From CAYNHF01 sp964397045 (GTDB lineage Bacteria > Actinomycetota > Acidimicrobiia > Spongiisociales > UBA5794): a stretch of 60,501 nt of DNA. Numbering within the stretch: the first letter of the stretch is position 1; the number at the start of each line of letters is the position of its first letter. This document shows, piece after piece, positions 50,752-59,158 of this stretch. The position numbers and the translations under genes are program-made. The notes under the pieces were generated by a model. It worked only from the letters and a program-made list of their open reading frames with translations, was not told the DNA's origin and searched no databases. The stretch lies in contig CAYNHF010000008.1 in assembly GCA_964397045.1 (NCBI GenBank), positions 1-60,501 on the forward strand, written 5' to 3'.

Positions 50752-51924
50752 CTAGACCGCGATCAGCGGGGCGAATAGGAACACGAGGCCGATGCTCACG
50801 GCACCAACAGCGACGGCCGCTGCGATCCCCACGAGGAACGGCTTGAATCCGAGGCCCTTCAACTGGGCGACAGACGTCCCGAGTCCGACGGCAGCCATCG
50901 CCATGGCGAGGCAGTACTCGGCAGTCGTACGGATGGCGTGTACCAGGTCACCCCACGCCTCCCCTCCCCAGATGCCGTATGCGCTACCGCTCGATTCGAT
51001 GCCGGCGTCGCCGATCGACCGGAAGATGGCCATCGCGAGGAACCCCAGGATGAACACCGGCATCATGTCGATGATTCGCGTGCGCTCTCCGGTCTGCTTT
51101 CCCTCGCTGCGTTGGCGCCGGACGTACACATAGGTGATGAGGGGGATGACGACCACCATCAGCACGTTCCTCACGAGTTTGCTCACGATGGCGATGTCGG
51201 CGGCGCTCGGTGATGTGGTTACGTCGAACGACTGGTCGTAGATGAGACCCGCACCTGCAACTTGGGCGGTTTCGTGGATCGAGGTGCCGAGGAAAAGCCC
51301 AATCTGGATCACATCGCCGCCGAAGATGAGATTCCCGAGGAACGGGTAGAGCAGCATCGCGGCGATGCCGAACACGGTGATGTTCGCAATTGCGTAGGCA
51401 ACCTCTTCCTCCTTGGCTCGAATGCCGGGGGCAGTTGCCACGACTGCTGTGGCACCACATATGGCGGTCCCGATGGCGATCAACGTTCCAAGCCGATCGG
51501 GCAGCCCGAGTCGGCGGGTTGCCCATGTAGCCACCACGAGGCCGGTCAAGACTGCGCCGATCACGATGGGGATGCCAAACGTACCTATCTCGAGCACATC
51601 CCCGATGCTGAGACGTATCCCGAGCAGGATGATGCCAAGGCGGAGGAGCTTCTTCAGGCAGAACGTCACCCCTGGGGTGAACATCGCGCTGAGTCCCACA
51701 GTATTGCGAACAATCATGCCTAAGACGATGGCGACCAGGATGAAGCTGACGAGGCCCCCGATCCCCAAGAGAGCATTGGTCAGACTCGCCAGCAGCACCG
51801 CGGCAACGACCACAGCGCCGGCAAGTGCCACTCCGGGGATGAGCGAGGGAACCTGATCGATGGTGGTGCCGAAGAGCAGATTCTCGACCGGATTCGGCAA
51901 GCGAACCTCGGCCTGCTTCGTCAT
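50752..51924 (-). CDS. YeiH family putative sulfate exporter
   Basis: A 390-residue membrane protein with about ten helices. LVSFILVAIVLGMIVRNT, LKKLLRLGIILLGIRLSIGD, AIGTAICGATAVVATAPGI and FLGTSIHETAQVAGAGLIYD are hallmarks of the YeiH/UPF0324 family, often annotated as sulfate exporters without strong proof. The start MTKQAEVRLPNPVENLL is preferred; upstream in-frame sequence belongs to decayed genes. It sits between two halves of a broken amidohydrolase, so it may have arrived by insertion. Confidence 0.88.
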   Translation of the reverse strand: MTKQAEVRLPNPVENLLFGTTIDQVPSLIPGVALAGAVVVAAVLLASLTNALLGIGGLVSFILVAIVLGMIVRNTVGLSAMFTPGVTFCLKKLLRLGIILLGIRLSIGDVLEIGTFGIPIVIGAVLTGLVVATWATRRLGLPDRLGTLIAIGTAICGATAVVATAPGIRAKEEEVAYAIANITVFGIAAMLLYPFLGNLIFGGDVIQIGLFLGTSIHETAQVAGAGLIYDQSFDVTTSPSAADIAIVSKLVRNVLMVVVIPLITYVYVRRQRSEGKQTGERTRIIDMMPVFILGFLAMAIFRSIGDAGIESSGSAYGIWGGEAWGDLVHAIRTTAEYCLAMAMAAVGLGTSVAQLKGLGFKPFLVGIAAAVAVGAVSIGLVFLFAPLIAV

Positions 51925-52173
51925 TCGGGTTGCCGTCTCCCTGTTTTGCCCAGCGGCTTGTTCGGTGTCCACCGTTGCAACGTCGTGGCCGTTTGGCCAC
52001 CGCAGATGCAGTGGTCGGGCCAGCACCGGAAGGGTAGGCCCCGCGGGATCGATCCCCGCTGTCAGACTCTCGAGACCGCGTTCAATGGGTCGAGGCAGAG
52101 GACCGTTGCATCGACGGCCGGGTTGTGAGGCCGGACTGGGTGCGCGATCCGAGGCCTCGCCGGGGACGTTTGC
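51925..52173. other. non-coding stretch upstream of yeiH
   Basis: Between the yeiH start and the GMC remnant I see only open frames without recognisable content and no clear RNA or promoter match. Confidence 0.4.
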
Positions 52174-52330
52174 CCCTCTCTTCGGCAATATCGCGATCGC
52201 CCGCTCCGCCGTTGCGGCTATCAATGGCGACGGGTTGACACTCAGATTGGCACTCACCGCTGGCCCGTCGACGACGTGAAGCCCCCGGATGACCGTACAT
52301 GCGGTAGTAGGCGGAGACGACTTCCGCGGA
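52174..52330 (-). pseudogene. frameshifted C-terminal remnant of a GMC oxidoreductase
   Basis: Two adjacent minus-strand frames together read VVSAYYRMYGHPG (52283-52327) and LHVVDGPAVSANLSVNPSPL followed by IAATAERAIAILPKRG (52174-52281). This is the classic GMC oxidoreductase end (R-v-f-G-h-p-g-L-h-V-v-D-g...N-P...a-l-A-E-R-a). The break between frames is a frameshift at about 52281. No upstream FAD domain remains. Confidence 0.7.
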
Positions 52331-52479
52331 CAGATCTGCCCAACTCGCCGGCGATCTCGCACCGCGAGCGCCAGGGCTCACTCGCCATCACCATCTGGGT
52401 CGGGTCGCGGCGGGGATCCGACATCGCGGGCCCAGCGCACCCCCGACCTCCATATGAGGTCGCCGTTCTCCTTCGCTAC

Positions 52480-52694
52480 GTCGAGTAACGCTTCCGCTGC
52501 GACATCGATGCGAGTGATCTCGTGCGATCGACCATGCCGGGTACCACTGCGGCACCGCCCGCGTCGATCACCGTCGTCCGGTCTGGGGGCTGCGGTGCTT
52601 CGGTGTCTGAGCCCGTCCAGACGATCGTGCGCCCCTCAACCAGGATGGTGGCGTCGAGAATCAGATCGGTGGGTGTGGCGGGAGCGATGGCGGT
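52480..52694 (-). pseudogene. N-terminal remnant of an amidohydrolase
   Basis: The frame reads LILDATILVEGRTIVWTGSD, then a VIDAGGAAVVPGMVD ending where a metal-binding D-x-H-x-H should follow. Instead it runs through RTRSLASM to a stop near 52480. This is the small beta-domain start of an imidazolonepropionase-like amidohydrolase, without its active site. It shares strand and order with the C-terminal remnant at 50617-50739. Confidence 0.7.
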
Positions 52695-52718
52695 GTTGCG
52701 GGAGAGTCTCTGCTATCT

Positions 52719-52735
52719 GTCGGCACCTTGCCGAC
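52719..52735. terminator. hairpin after rhomboid gene
   Basis: GTCGGCA and TGCCGAC pair around a three-base loop, immediately after the rhomboid stop on the minus strand. No T-run follows. Confidence 0.45.
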
Positions 52736-52738
52736 GGG

Positions 52739-53842
52739 TCACTCCCGTTCCGCTATCGCATCAAGGTCTGCCTCAGTCAATGACGACAAGACATCCCTAG
52801 CCTGGCTGCTGGCAACGTTGGCGACGACGGCGCACAACTCGGCTCGTGCTTCGTAGCCCAGTTCGGCGGCCGCCAGATAGCGTGAAACGGCGGCTTCGGC
52901 TGCGGCATCACGGGTTGGGCCTGCCGCAAAGTCTGACTGCCGGACCTCGCGAACGAGGTCGGTGCAGTCGGACATCGCCAGTGCCTGCGATGGCCCCAGA
53001 ATGGCCACGGACCCGATCGATATCGCCAGCACCGCTGCAGCGACGACGCTGCGCCGTAGCTCGGGCCGGCTGGATCCCACGGCCCAGAGGCCCCACAGCC
53101 AAGCCATGAACACCCCGGCGATGAGTCCGCCGACGTGGGCCTGCCAGGCGATGCCGGGTACGAAGAAGGGCAGCGCGAGATTGATGGCAACGAGAATCGC
53201 GAGCTGGTTGAAGCGAGCCCGGCCGACCGCGGTATGACGAGTCTTCCAGCCGACGTAGGCCCAGGCTCCGAACAGGCCGAAGATGGCACCGGAAGCCCCG
53301 ACTGCCAGGGTGGCCGGCTCACCGAGGAAGAAGACGAACGCGCTCCCAGCCGCTGCCGCCGCGGCGTAGAAGAGCCCGAATGGCACGCTGCCCACCCTGC
53401 GCTCCAACTCAGGCCCCAGGGCGTACAGCAGATACATGTTGAACAGGATGTGCAGGAGGTTGGAGTGGGAATGCAGCAGTGCCGCGGTCAACATACGCCA
53501 CAACTCACCTGCAGCGATCGCAGGGTTGAAGTGTGCAAGGTTGCCCAGCAGCCACTCCCGCGCATCGAGAGACACCATGCCGATCACGAACAGGCCAATA
53601 GTGACGATCAGGATGGTTGCGGTGACTGGTGTGCCCGTCAGGCCGGCCCGCGGACCGGTGGCGCGGCGCGCATCAACGACGCGATGCCGGCCCTCCGGCC
53701 TGGCGCACTCCGGGCACTTCTGACCCACAGGGGCATCGTGAGAGCACTCGACGCAGATCGGCTTCCCGCATTCGCTGCACGAAAGCCGGGTCGCTCGGTC
53801 GGGATGGCGGTAGCAGACCGCAGTTCCGAGTTGCTCGCTCAT
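52739..53842 (-). CDS. rhomboid-family intramembrane protease with N-terminal zinc finger
   Basis: A 367-residue protein. A B-box-like zinc finger (CYRHPDRATRLSCSECGKPI, then CVECSHDAPVGQKCPEC) precedes six or seven membrane helices. The catalytic Ser is in VGASGAIFGLFGAWAY and the His in WQAHVGGLIAGVFMAWLWG. Actinobacterial rhomboids often have such zinc-binding N-termini. A soluble C-terminal helical region (about 290-367) follows. The start is MSEQLGTAV; an ATG three codons earlier is also possible. Substrates unknown. Confidence 0.9.
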   Translation of the reverse strand: MSEQLGTAVCYRHPDRATRLSCSECGKPICVECSHDAPVGQKCPECARPEGRHRVVDARRATGPRAGLTGTPVTATILIVTIGLFVIGMVSLDAREWLLGNLAHFNPAIAAGELWRMLTAALLHSHSNLLHILFNMYLLYALGPELERRVGSVPFGLFYAAAAAAGSAFVFFLGEPATLAVGASGAIFGLFGAWAYVGWKTRHTAVGRARFNQLAILVAINLALPFFVPGIAWQAHVGGLIAGVFMAWLWGLWAVGSSRPELRRSVVAAAVLAISIGSVAILGPSQALAMSDCTDLVREVRQSDFAAGPTRDAAAEAAVSRYLAAAELGYEARAELCAVVANVASSQARDVLSSLTEADLDAIAERE

Positions 53843-53869
53843 GTCTCCCAACCTACCGCGCCGACCGGC

Positions 53870-54295
53870 CTATCCCGGCGCCGCGGGGGAGTTCGCAGAG
53901 AGTTCTTCGAGCCTGCCGCGGGCGGCAGCCGTGACCGCGGAGAGTTCGGCGAGCATGTGGTCGATCTCGGCGCGCCGCAGTTTGAGTTCGACGGTACGCA
54001 GGTCGACCCGATCGATGAGATGGTGGAGTTGTCCTGCCTCACCATGCGGACCGTCGTACATGTCGACGATCTCGTTGATCTCGGCTAGCGGGAGTCCGAT
54101 GCGCTTGCCGCGCAGAATCAGCCGTAACCGGGTGCGATCTCGCTGTGAGAACACCCGTCTGGTGCCATCGCGAGCCGGAGCCAACATTCCCTCTGCTTCG
54201 TAGAAGCGGATGGTACGGGTGGTTACTGCGAACTCGGACGCTAGGTCCGAAATCGTAAAGGTGGGGTCGGCAGTCTGCCTGCTCGGGTCGATCAT
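53870..54295 (-). CDS. MerR-family regulator (LiuR-like)
   Basis: A 141-residue MerR protein: FTISDLASEFAVTTRTIRFY is the winged helix, with YEAEGMLAPARDGTRRVFSQRD completing it, then a coiled-coil helix and no cysteine metal site. Length and divergent pairing with an acyl-CoA dehydrogenase match LiuR, the regulator of leucine/isovalerate and acyl-CoA degradation. The 24-bp palindrome between the genes is the likely operator for both. Confidence 0.85.
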   Translation of the reverse strand: MIDPSRQTADPTFTISDLASEFAVTTRTIRFYEAEGMLAPARDGTRRVFSQRDRTRLRLILRGKRIGLPLAEINEIVDMYDGPHGEAGQLHHLIDRVDLRTVELKLRRAEIDHMLAELSAVTAAARGRLEELSANSPAAPG

Positions 54296-54309
54296 GGGCT
54301 GCTAGATTG

Positions 54310-54333
54310 CTTGACGTTTACGTAAACGTCAAG
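54310..54333. promoter_or_regulatory. perfect 24-bp palindromic operator
   Basis: CTTGACGTTTAC is followed immediately by its exact reverse complement GTAAACGTCAAG. It lies in the 51-base gap between the divergent MerR and acyl-CoA dehydrogenase genes. The TTTACGTAAA core is as reported for LiuR-type MerR sites. TTGACG at each end could also serve as -35 elements. Confidence 0.85.
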
Positions 54334-54346
54334 TGAGGAGTCGTTC

Positions 54347-55492
54347 GTGACGTTTGAACTGTCCGACGATCACGATGCTTTCCGACGGGTAGTGCGTGAT
54401 TTCGCCGAGAACGAAATCGGTCCCTACGCCGAGACGTGGGACCGGGAGCACACCTTTCCACTCGATGTGGTGTCGAAGATGGGCGAACTGGGCCTATTCG
54501 GTCTCCCTTTCAGCACCGAGTACGGAGGGTCCGGTGGTGACTTCACGAGCCTGTGCGTCGCTATCGAAGAGATCGGGAGGGTCGATCAATCAGTAGGAAT
54601 CACGCTGGAGGCTGCCGTCGGTCTCGGCATCAACCCGATCTACAACTTCGGAACCGACGCCCAGAAGGAGCGCTGGCTGCCTGACTTGCTGCGGGGCGCC
54701 AAGCTGGCGGCCTTCGGTCTCACCGAACCGGACGCCGGCTCTGATGCCGGCGCCACCCGGACCAGGGCCGTTCCGGACGGCGACGAGTGGGTGATCAACG
54801 GGACGAAGGCGTTTATTACCAACTCCGGTACTCCCATCACTTCGGCAGTTACCGTCGCGGCCAAGACGGCACCAGGCGAGATCAGCACGTTCATCGTTCC
54901 GGCGGGGACCGAGGGAATGACCATCGAACCCGCCTACCGCAAGATGGGCTGGCACGCCTCCGATACCCACGGCATCAGTTTCGTGGACTGCAGGGTGCCG
55001 GCGAGCAGTCTGCTGGGAGATCTAGGCCGCGGCTTCCATCAGTTTCTCGCCACGCTCGATGACGGGCGGATCGCCATCGCCGCGCTTGCGGTTGGCCTGG
55101 CGCAGGCGTGTCTCGAGCACAGTGTCGAGTACGCAAAGAACCGCAACGCCTTTGGTGGACCGATCGGCCGGTACCAGGCGGTGTCCTTCATGTGCGCCGA
55201 CCTGGCGGTGGCAACCGAGGCCGCCCGGCTCCTGACCTACAAGGCGGCAGCGTTACGAGACCAGGGCAAGCCGATCAAGCAGGCAGCTGCTATGGCGAAG
55301 CTGTACGCGTCGGAGGCCGCGGTGAAGGCAACTCAGACCGCAACGCAGATCTACGGCGGCGCCGGCTACCTCGACACTTCTCCCGTCGCACGCTTCTACC
55401 GAGACGGCAAGATCCTCGAGATCGGTGAGGGGACATCCGAGATCCAGCGGTTGGTGATCAGCCGTGGCCTCGGCCTTCCGGTCGAGACTTGA
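54347..55492 (+). CDS. acyl-CoA dehydrogenase
   Basis: A 381-residue flavoprotein dehydrogenase. AFGLTEPDAGSDAGATRT (about residues 124-141) is the FAD/substrate block, KAFITNSG the next. IYGGAGYLDTSPVARFYRD and the C-terminal GEGTSEIQRLVI hold the catalytic base, Glu361. Length matches short/branched-chain members. With the MerR/LiuR-like regulator it probably serves branched-chain amino acid or short-chain acid breakdown. GTG start with GAGGAG upstream. Confidence 0.93.
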   Translation: MTFELSDDHDAFRRVVRDFAENEIGPYAETWDREHTFPLDVVSKMGELGLFGLPFSTEYGGSGGDFTSLCVAIEEIGRVDQSVGITLEAAVGLGINPIYNFGTDAQKERWLPDLLRGAKLAAFGLTEPDAGSDAGATRTRAVPDGDEWVINGTKAFITNSGTPITSAVTVAAKTAPGEISTFIVPAGTEGMTIEPAYRKMGWHASDTHGISFVDCRVPASSLLGDLGRGFHQFLATLDDGRIAIAALAVGLAQACLEHSVEYAKNRNAFGGPIGRYQAVSFMCADLAVATEAARLLTYKAAALRDQGKPIKQAAAMAKLYASEAAVKATQTATQIYGGAGYLDTSPVARFYRDGKILEIGEGTSEIQRLVISRGLGLPVET

Positions 55493-55551
55493 TACGCGGG
55501 ACGGCTCGCCGGTGCGCGAGGGGCGGGAGAATCCATTGCGGTCGGCGTGGT

Positions 55552-56097
55552 TCAGTCTACTCCGGGGCCCGTCGGTGGGTTCGTGATCACCGCGGCGATT
55601 GATGGGCTTGGGACTACCCAGACGTCGTCGACCGCTTCCACCACGATGTGGTCGGACGCGACGACCCGGAGGGCCCCTGCGATGCGCGGTCCTGCGGTTG
55701 GAGCGACGACCCGGATGTGACGGGCCTGTAGTTCGATCTGGCGCATCAGGGCAATGAACGTTTGCGGCCCCCCTGACTCGATCGGCTGCCGTTTCGCGGG
55801 GCAAGGAGTGAGACGGAGCACCACCATCGGGCCGAGCTGAACGTGAGCTTCGGAACCATCTTCCCCACGCAGGCTGACGAGATCCCCTGTCGCCTGGACC
55901 ACGCCGCCCGTGAAGGAGGTCCCGGGGAGGTACGCCGTGGCAAGGGTCGAACCCGTCGTGAGGGAGATGATCGCTGCGGCCAGCTCCCTGCCGCGTTCGT
56001 GATAGATCCGGGCTGCGGCTTCGTCTGCTTCTCTTTCTGCGACGAATTCGGAACGTGCGAGCGCCCGGAGGTGCGTGCTCAACTGCCGACGGTCCAC
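55552..56097 (-). CDS. hypothetical protein
   Basis: A 181-residue protein. The N-terminal third is helical and charged (LSTHLRALARSEFVAEREAD), followed by a beta-rich region including GGVVQATGDLVSLRGEDG and VRVVAPTAGPRIAGALRVVA. This may be an Sm/SH3-like barrel, but no family is recognised. The GTG at 56097 is the most plausible start. No operon partners. Confidence 0.5.
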   Translation of the reverse strand: MDRRQLSTHLRALARSEFVAEREADEAAARIYHERGRELAAAIISLTTGSTLATAYLPGTSFTGGVVQATGDLVSLRGEDGSEAHVQLGPMVVLRLTPCPAKRQPIESGGPQTFIALMRQIELQARHIRVVAPTAGPRIAGALRVVASDHIVVEAVDDVWVVPSPSIAAVITNPPTGPGVD

Positions 56098-56206
56098 GCA
56101 ATGCCCTTCTTCCCAATCAGCTGTGATTGTTTCAGACCGGAGCCGCCGTGAGTAGGCGCCTGTCGTCGGCAGGTCGGCAGGCTTCCGGGCGATATGCTCT
56201 CGCCCG

Positions 56207-56620
56207 ATGTCTGATGGTCCGTCTACTCCGGCCCCCCATCCGTGGGGCGAGGCACCCACTCCCTACCTCGAACTGGGGGGTGACGACTCCGTTCGCATGC
56301 TGGCCGTAACCTTCTATGCAACGATCGATGATCAGTCTCCTTCGCTGCGGACGATGCTGCCGAATCGTCTCGAGGGGTCGATCGAGAAGTTCTACGAATA
56401 CTTGAGTGGTTGGCTCGGAGGACCGCAGTTGTATGTGGCCAAGCGAGGGCATCCCCGGTTGAGGATGCGCCATATGCCGTTTCCGATAGGGAGTTTCGAG
56501 GTGGACGAGTGGCTGCGATGCATGACGCTCACGCTCGACGCCCGCGGCGTCGAGGGGGCACTGCGATCATTCCTCGACGAGCGATTCGCGAACGTGGCGC
56601 ACCACATGGTCAACAGGTGA
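56207..56620 (+). CDS. group II truncated haemoglobin
   Basis: A 137-residue globin of the trHbO type. The proline/glycine-rich N-terminus leads to LGGDDSVRMLAVTFYATIDD. The block YLSGWLGGPQLYVAKRGHPR and LRMRHMPFPIG holds the proximal His (in RMRHMPF) and the conserved Gly-His-Pro. WLRCMTLTLDA completes the fold. Such proteins bind O2, NO or peroxide; the physiological role is not certain. It is convergent with the nitroreductase gene. Confidence 0.9.
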   Translation: MSDGPSTPAPHPWGEAPTPYLELGGDDSVRMLAVTFYATIDDQSPSLRTMLPNRLEGSIEKFYEYLSGWLGGPQLYVAKRGHPRLRMRHMPFPIGSFEVDEWLRCMTLTLDARGVEGALRSFLDERFANVAHHMVNR

Positions 56621-56636
56621 GACCACGCAGCTCGAA

Positions 56637-57137
56637 TCAGACTCCGTAGCGGTCCCGATGCACGAGGTCTTCGAGTGGCTTGCGGCCGCCGTAGTTAGAG
56701 GGAGGTTGGTCGGGCGACGGGTAGCCGAGCGCGATCGCGTAGCGGCAGCGAGCGCCGGCGGGTAACCCGAGCACCTCGGCAGCGAGAGTGTCCCGATGCA
56801 GTGTGATCGGGCAGGTCGCGACACCGATCGCATCCGCGGCGAGCATGATGTTCTGTGCCACCCTGCCTGAGTCGAATTCGTATCCGCCCGGCTCCTCGAC
56901 GATCGCGACGGTGGCAGGCGCACTGGTGATGGGCCGGGTGAACTGGCCCGCCGAGGCGAGGCGCTCCTTCTGCTCCGGATCGGTCACCACGATGAAAGCC
57001 CAGTTCTGAGAGTTCTTCGAGCTTCCCGTCCAGCGGGCTGCTTCGAGGATGCGCATCATGTCTTCTGGGTCTACCGGGCGGTCCTGGTAGACCCGTTTGA
57101 CACGCAGCCGCAGGATGTCTTCATAGGTATCACTCAT
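56637..57137 (-). CDS. nitroreductase family protein
   Basis: A 166-residue FMN-dependent nitroreductase-fold protein. RLRVKRVYQDRPVDPEDMMR and ILEAARWTGSSKNSQNWAFI are the FMN-binding N-terminus, and the AIALGYPSPDQPPS segment the end of the core. The substrate is unknown. It has its own start 16 bases from a convergent haemoglobin gene and is downstream of nothing else on its strand. Confidence 0.85.
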   Translation of the reverse strand: MSDTYEDILRLRVKRVYQDRPVDPEDMMRILEAARWTGSSKNSQNWAFIVVTDPEQKERLASAGQFTRPITSAPATVAIVEEPGGYEFDSGRVAQNIMLAADAIGVATCPITLHRDTLAAEVLGLPAGARCRYAIALGYPSPDQPPSNYGGRKPLEDLVHRDRYGV

Positions 57138-57155
57138 GAGGCGAGGCTAGAACTT

Positions 57156-58964
57156 TCAGAACGCAGCGTCATCCATCACCATGAGCGAGGCATCTTCGGC
57201 TTCGGCCGCGGCCAGTCGGAGGGCAGCCTTCGGGAAGGCGTGGCCGGCGAAGAAACGTGCCGCGGCAACCTTGCCCTGATAGAAGGCGGCGTCGTCATCC
57301 GCCCCCGCCTCGAGCGCCACGAGAGCGATCTCGGCATGGCGCAGCAGCAGCCAGCCGATCACTACCTCGCTGAGACTCTCGAGCAACGCGTTGGTGTGGA
57401 GACCGGTCTTGTAGATCTCGTCCGGTTGCTGTTGCGATGCCAGCGCGTGTGTCACGAGCACGTTGATATGGGCCCGCGTGTGGTCGAGTGCTTCGCCGAG
57501 TTGCTGCCGCTCCTTGGCGAGAGCGTCGGACCCCCCTTTGACCTCACCGAGGATGTCTTCGACCAGTCTGCCGAGAGTTGCGCCCTGGTCACGGATGATC
57601 TTGCGGAAGAACAGGTCGAGTGACTGGATCCCGGTGGTGCCTTCGTAGAGCGAGTCGATCTTGACGTCGCGGATGTACTGCTCGATGGGGTAGTCCTGGG
57701 TGAACCCGGATCCGCCGAACACCTGCAAAGACTGGCCGAGGAGTTCGTAGGCCTTCTCGGACGAGTAGCCCTTCAACAGCGGAAGGAGCAGGTCCACGAG
57801 CCGGAAGCAGTGCTTGTCGTCGGGACGCAGCCGTGCCTGATCGAGGACCCAGGCCGCGTAGTACATGAGGGCGCGCATCCCTTCGGCGTGAGCCTTCTGC
57901 AACATCAGCATCCGGCGTACGTTTGGATGTCGGATGATCGCGACCCGCGGTGCCGTTTTGTCTGCCATCTGGGTCATGTCCGCGGACTGCACCCGCTCGG
58001 TGGCGTACTCGAGCGCGTTGAGGTAGCCGGTGGAGAGCGTGGACGTCGACTTGGCACCGACGAGGAAGCGGGCATCTTCGATGACGCGGAACATCTGCCG
58101 GATGCCGTCGTGGACACCACCGACGAGGTAACCCACCGCGGGTCCTTCCTCACCGAAGGCAAGCTCGCATGTGCTGGAACCCTTGATTCCCATTTTCTTC
58201 TCGAGGTTCCGTACCGAGACTCCGTTGGGTTCGCCGATAGTGCCATCCTCGTTCATGTGGTATTTGGGCACTATGAACATCGACAAGCCCTTGGTCCCGG
58301 GTCCGGCGTCTTCACAGCGAGCCAGTACGAGGTGAATGATGTTCTCCGAGTAGTCTTGGTCTCCAGAGGTGATGAACCGCTTCACACCTTCGATGTGGTA
58401 AATCCCTGCGGCTTCGTCAATCGCGATCGCCTTGGTGGTGCCCGCGCCGACGTCGGATCCCGCATCGGGCTCGGTGAGCACCATGGTGCCTCCCCAACGG
58501 CGCTCGAGCATTGGCATCGCCCAGGTTTCGTACTGCTCTGGAGTCCCGACGGCAGCGATGACGGCCGCCATCATGCCGCCGGAGACGTAGAAGAAGATGG
58601 CGCTGTTGGCTCCTGCCAACATCTCCTGACCGGCCCACCGCACGATGGCCGGGGCGCCGTACCCACCCATCTCGGTGGGTATCCCGATCCGATCCCAGCC
58701 TCCTTCGTAATACGCGTCGAGGCTTGCCTTGATCTCGTCGGAGAGCAGGACCGAGCCATTCTCGAGTCGCGGTGGATTGCGATCGGCTGCCACGAAGCTG
58801 GCGGCGAAGTCCTCACGAGCGAGCCGGTCGATCTCGCGTAGGAGGTCCATCACGGTGTCGCGGTCGAAGGCTTCGAAGGGGGCTGCTCCCAGGTAGGCCT
58901 CGAGTTGGTTGGCCTCGAAGAGGTTGAATTCGATATCCCGCAGATTGCTCTTGTAGTGACTCAT
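57156..58964 (-). CDS. large acyl-CoA dehydrogenase (FadE-type)
   Basis: A 602-residue acyl-CoA dehydrogenase with a C-terminal extension, typical of long-chain FadE enzymes. The N-terminal DUF3361-like start is MSHYKSNLRDIEFNLFEANQ. TMVLTEPDAGSDVGAGTT is the FAD block, and QVFGGSGFTQDYPIEQYIRD with DSLYEGTTGIQSLDLF carries the catalytic Glu. The remainder (about 450-602) is a helical domain. It is divergent from a TetR regulator with tandem operator-like sites. Confidence 0.92.
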   Translation of the reverse strand: MSHYKSNLRDIEFNLFEANQLEAYLGAAPFEAFDRDTVMDLLREIDRLAREDFAASFVAADRNPPRLENGSVLLSDEIKASLDAYYEGGWDRIGIPTEMGGYGAPAIVRWAGQEMLAGANSAIFFYVSGGMMAAVIAAVGTPEQYETWAMPMLERRWGGTMVLTEPDAGSDVGAGTTKAIAIDEAAGIYHIEGVKRFITSGDQDYSENIIHLVLARCEDAGPGTKGLSMFIVPKYHMNEDGTIGEPNGVSVRNLEKKMGIKGSSTCELAFGEEGPAVGYLVGGVHDGIRQMFRVIEDARFLVGAKSTSTLSTGYLNALEYATERVQSADMTQMADKTAPRVAIIRHPNVRRMLMLQKAHAEGMRALMYYAAWVLDQARLRPDDKHCFRLVDLLLPLLKGYSSEKAYELLGQSLQVFGGSGFTQDYPIEQYIRDVKIDSLYEGTTGIQSLDLFFRKIIRDQGATLGRLVEDILGEVKGGSDALAKERQQLGEALDHTRAHINVLVTHALASQQQPDEIYKTGLHTNALLESLSEVVIGWLLLRHAEIALVALEAGADDDAAFYQGKVAAARFFAGHAFPKAALRLAAAEAEDASLMVMDDAAF

Positions 58965-59047
58965 GTGTCCCTCTGGTTCGTTCTGGCCGGTGAACCAGTG
59001 CACAGTCGATGCCGCGTCCACCAGCTGCGGTACGATCAATCCGTATT

Positions 59048-59081
59048 TTGAGCATACACTCTATTTTGAGTGAACGCTCAA
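59048..59081. promoter_or_regulatory. tandem TetR-type operator sites
   Basis: TTGAGTGAACGCTCAA (59066-59081) is a near-palindrome with TTGAG/CTCAA arms. An imperfect copy, TTGAGCATACACTCTA, is at 59048-59063, 18 bases upstream. They lie in the divergent gap between the large acyl-CoA dehydrogenase and the TetR gene and resemble fatty-acid TetR boxes. Confidence 0.65.
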
Positions 59082-59158
59082 TCTTGTGGGCAGTGGACGG
59101 GAGGCGGGTTGCCGGGCGACCGCCGCGATAGGCTTCTATCGCCGAAGGAAGGGAACGA

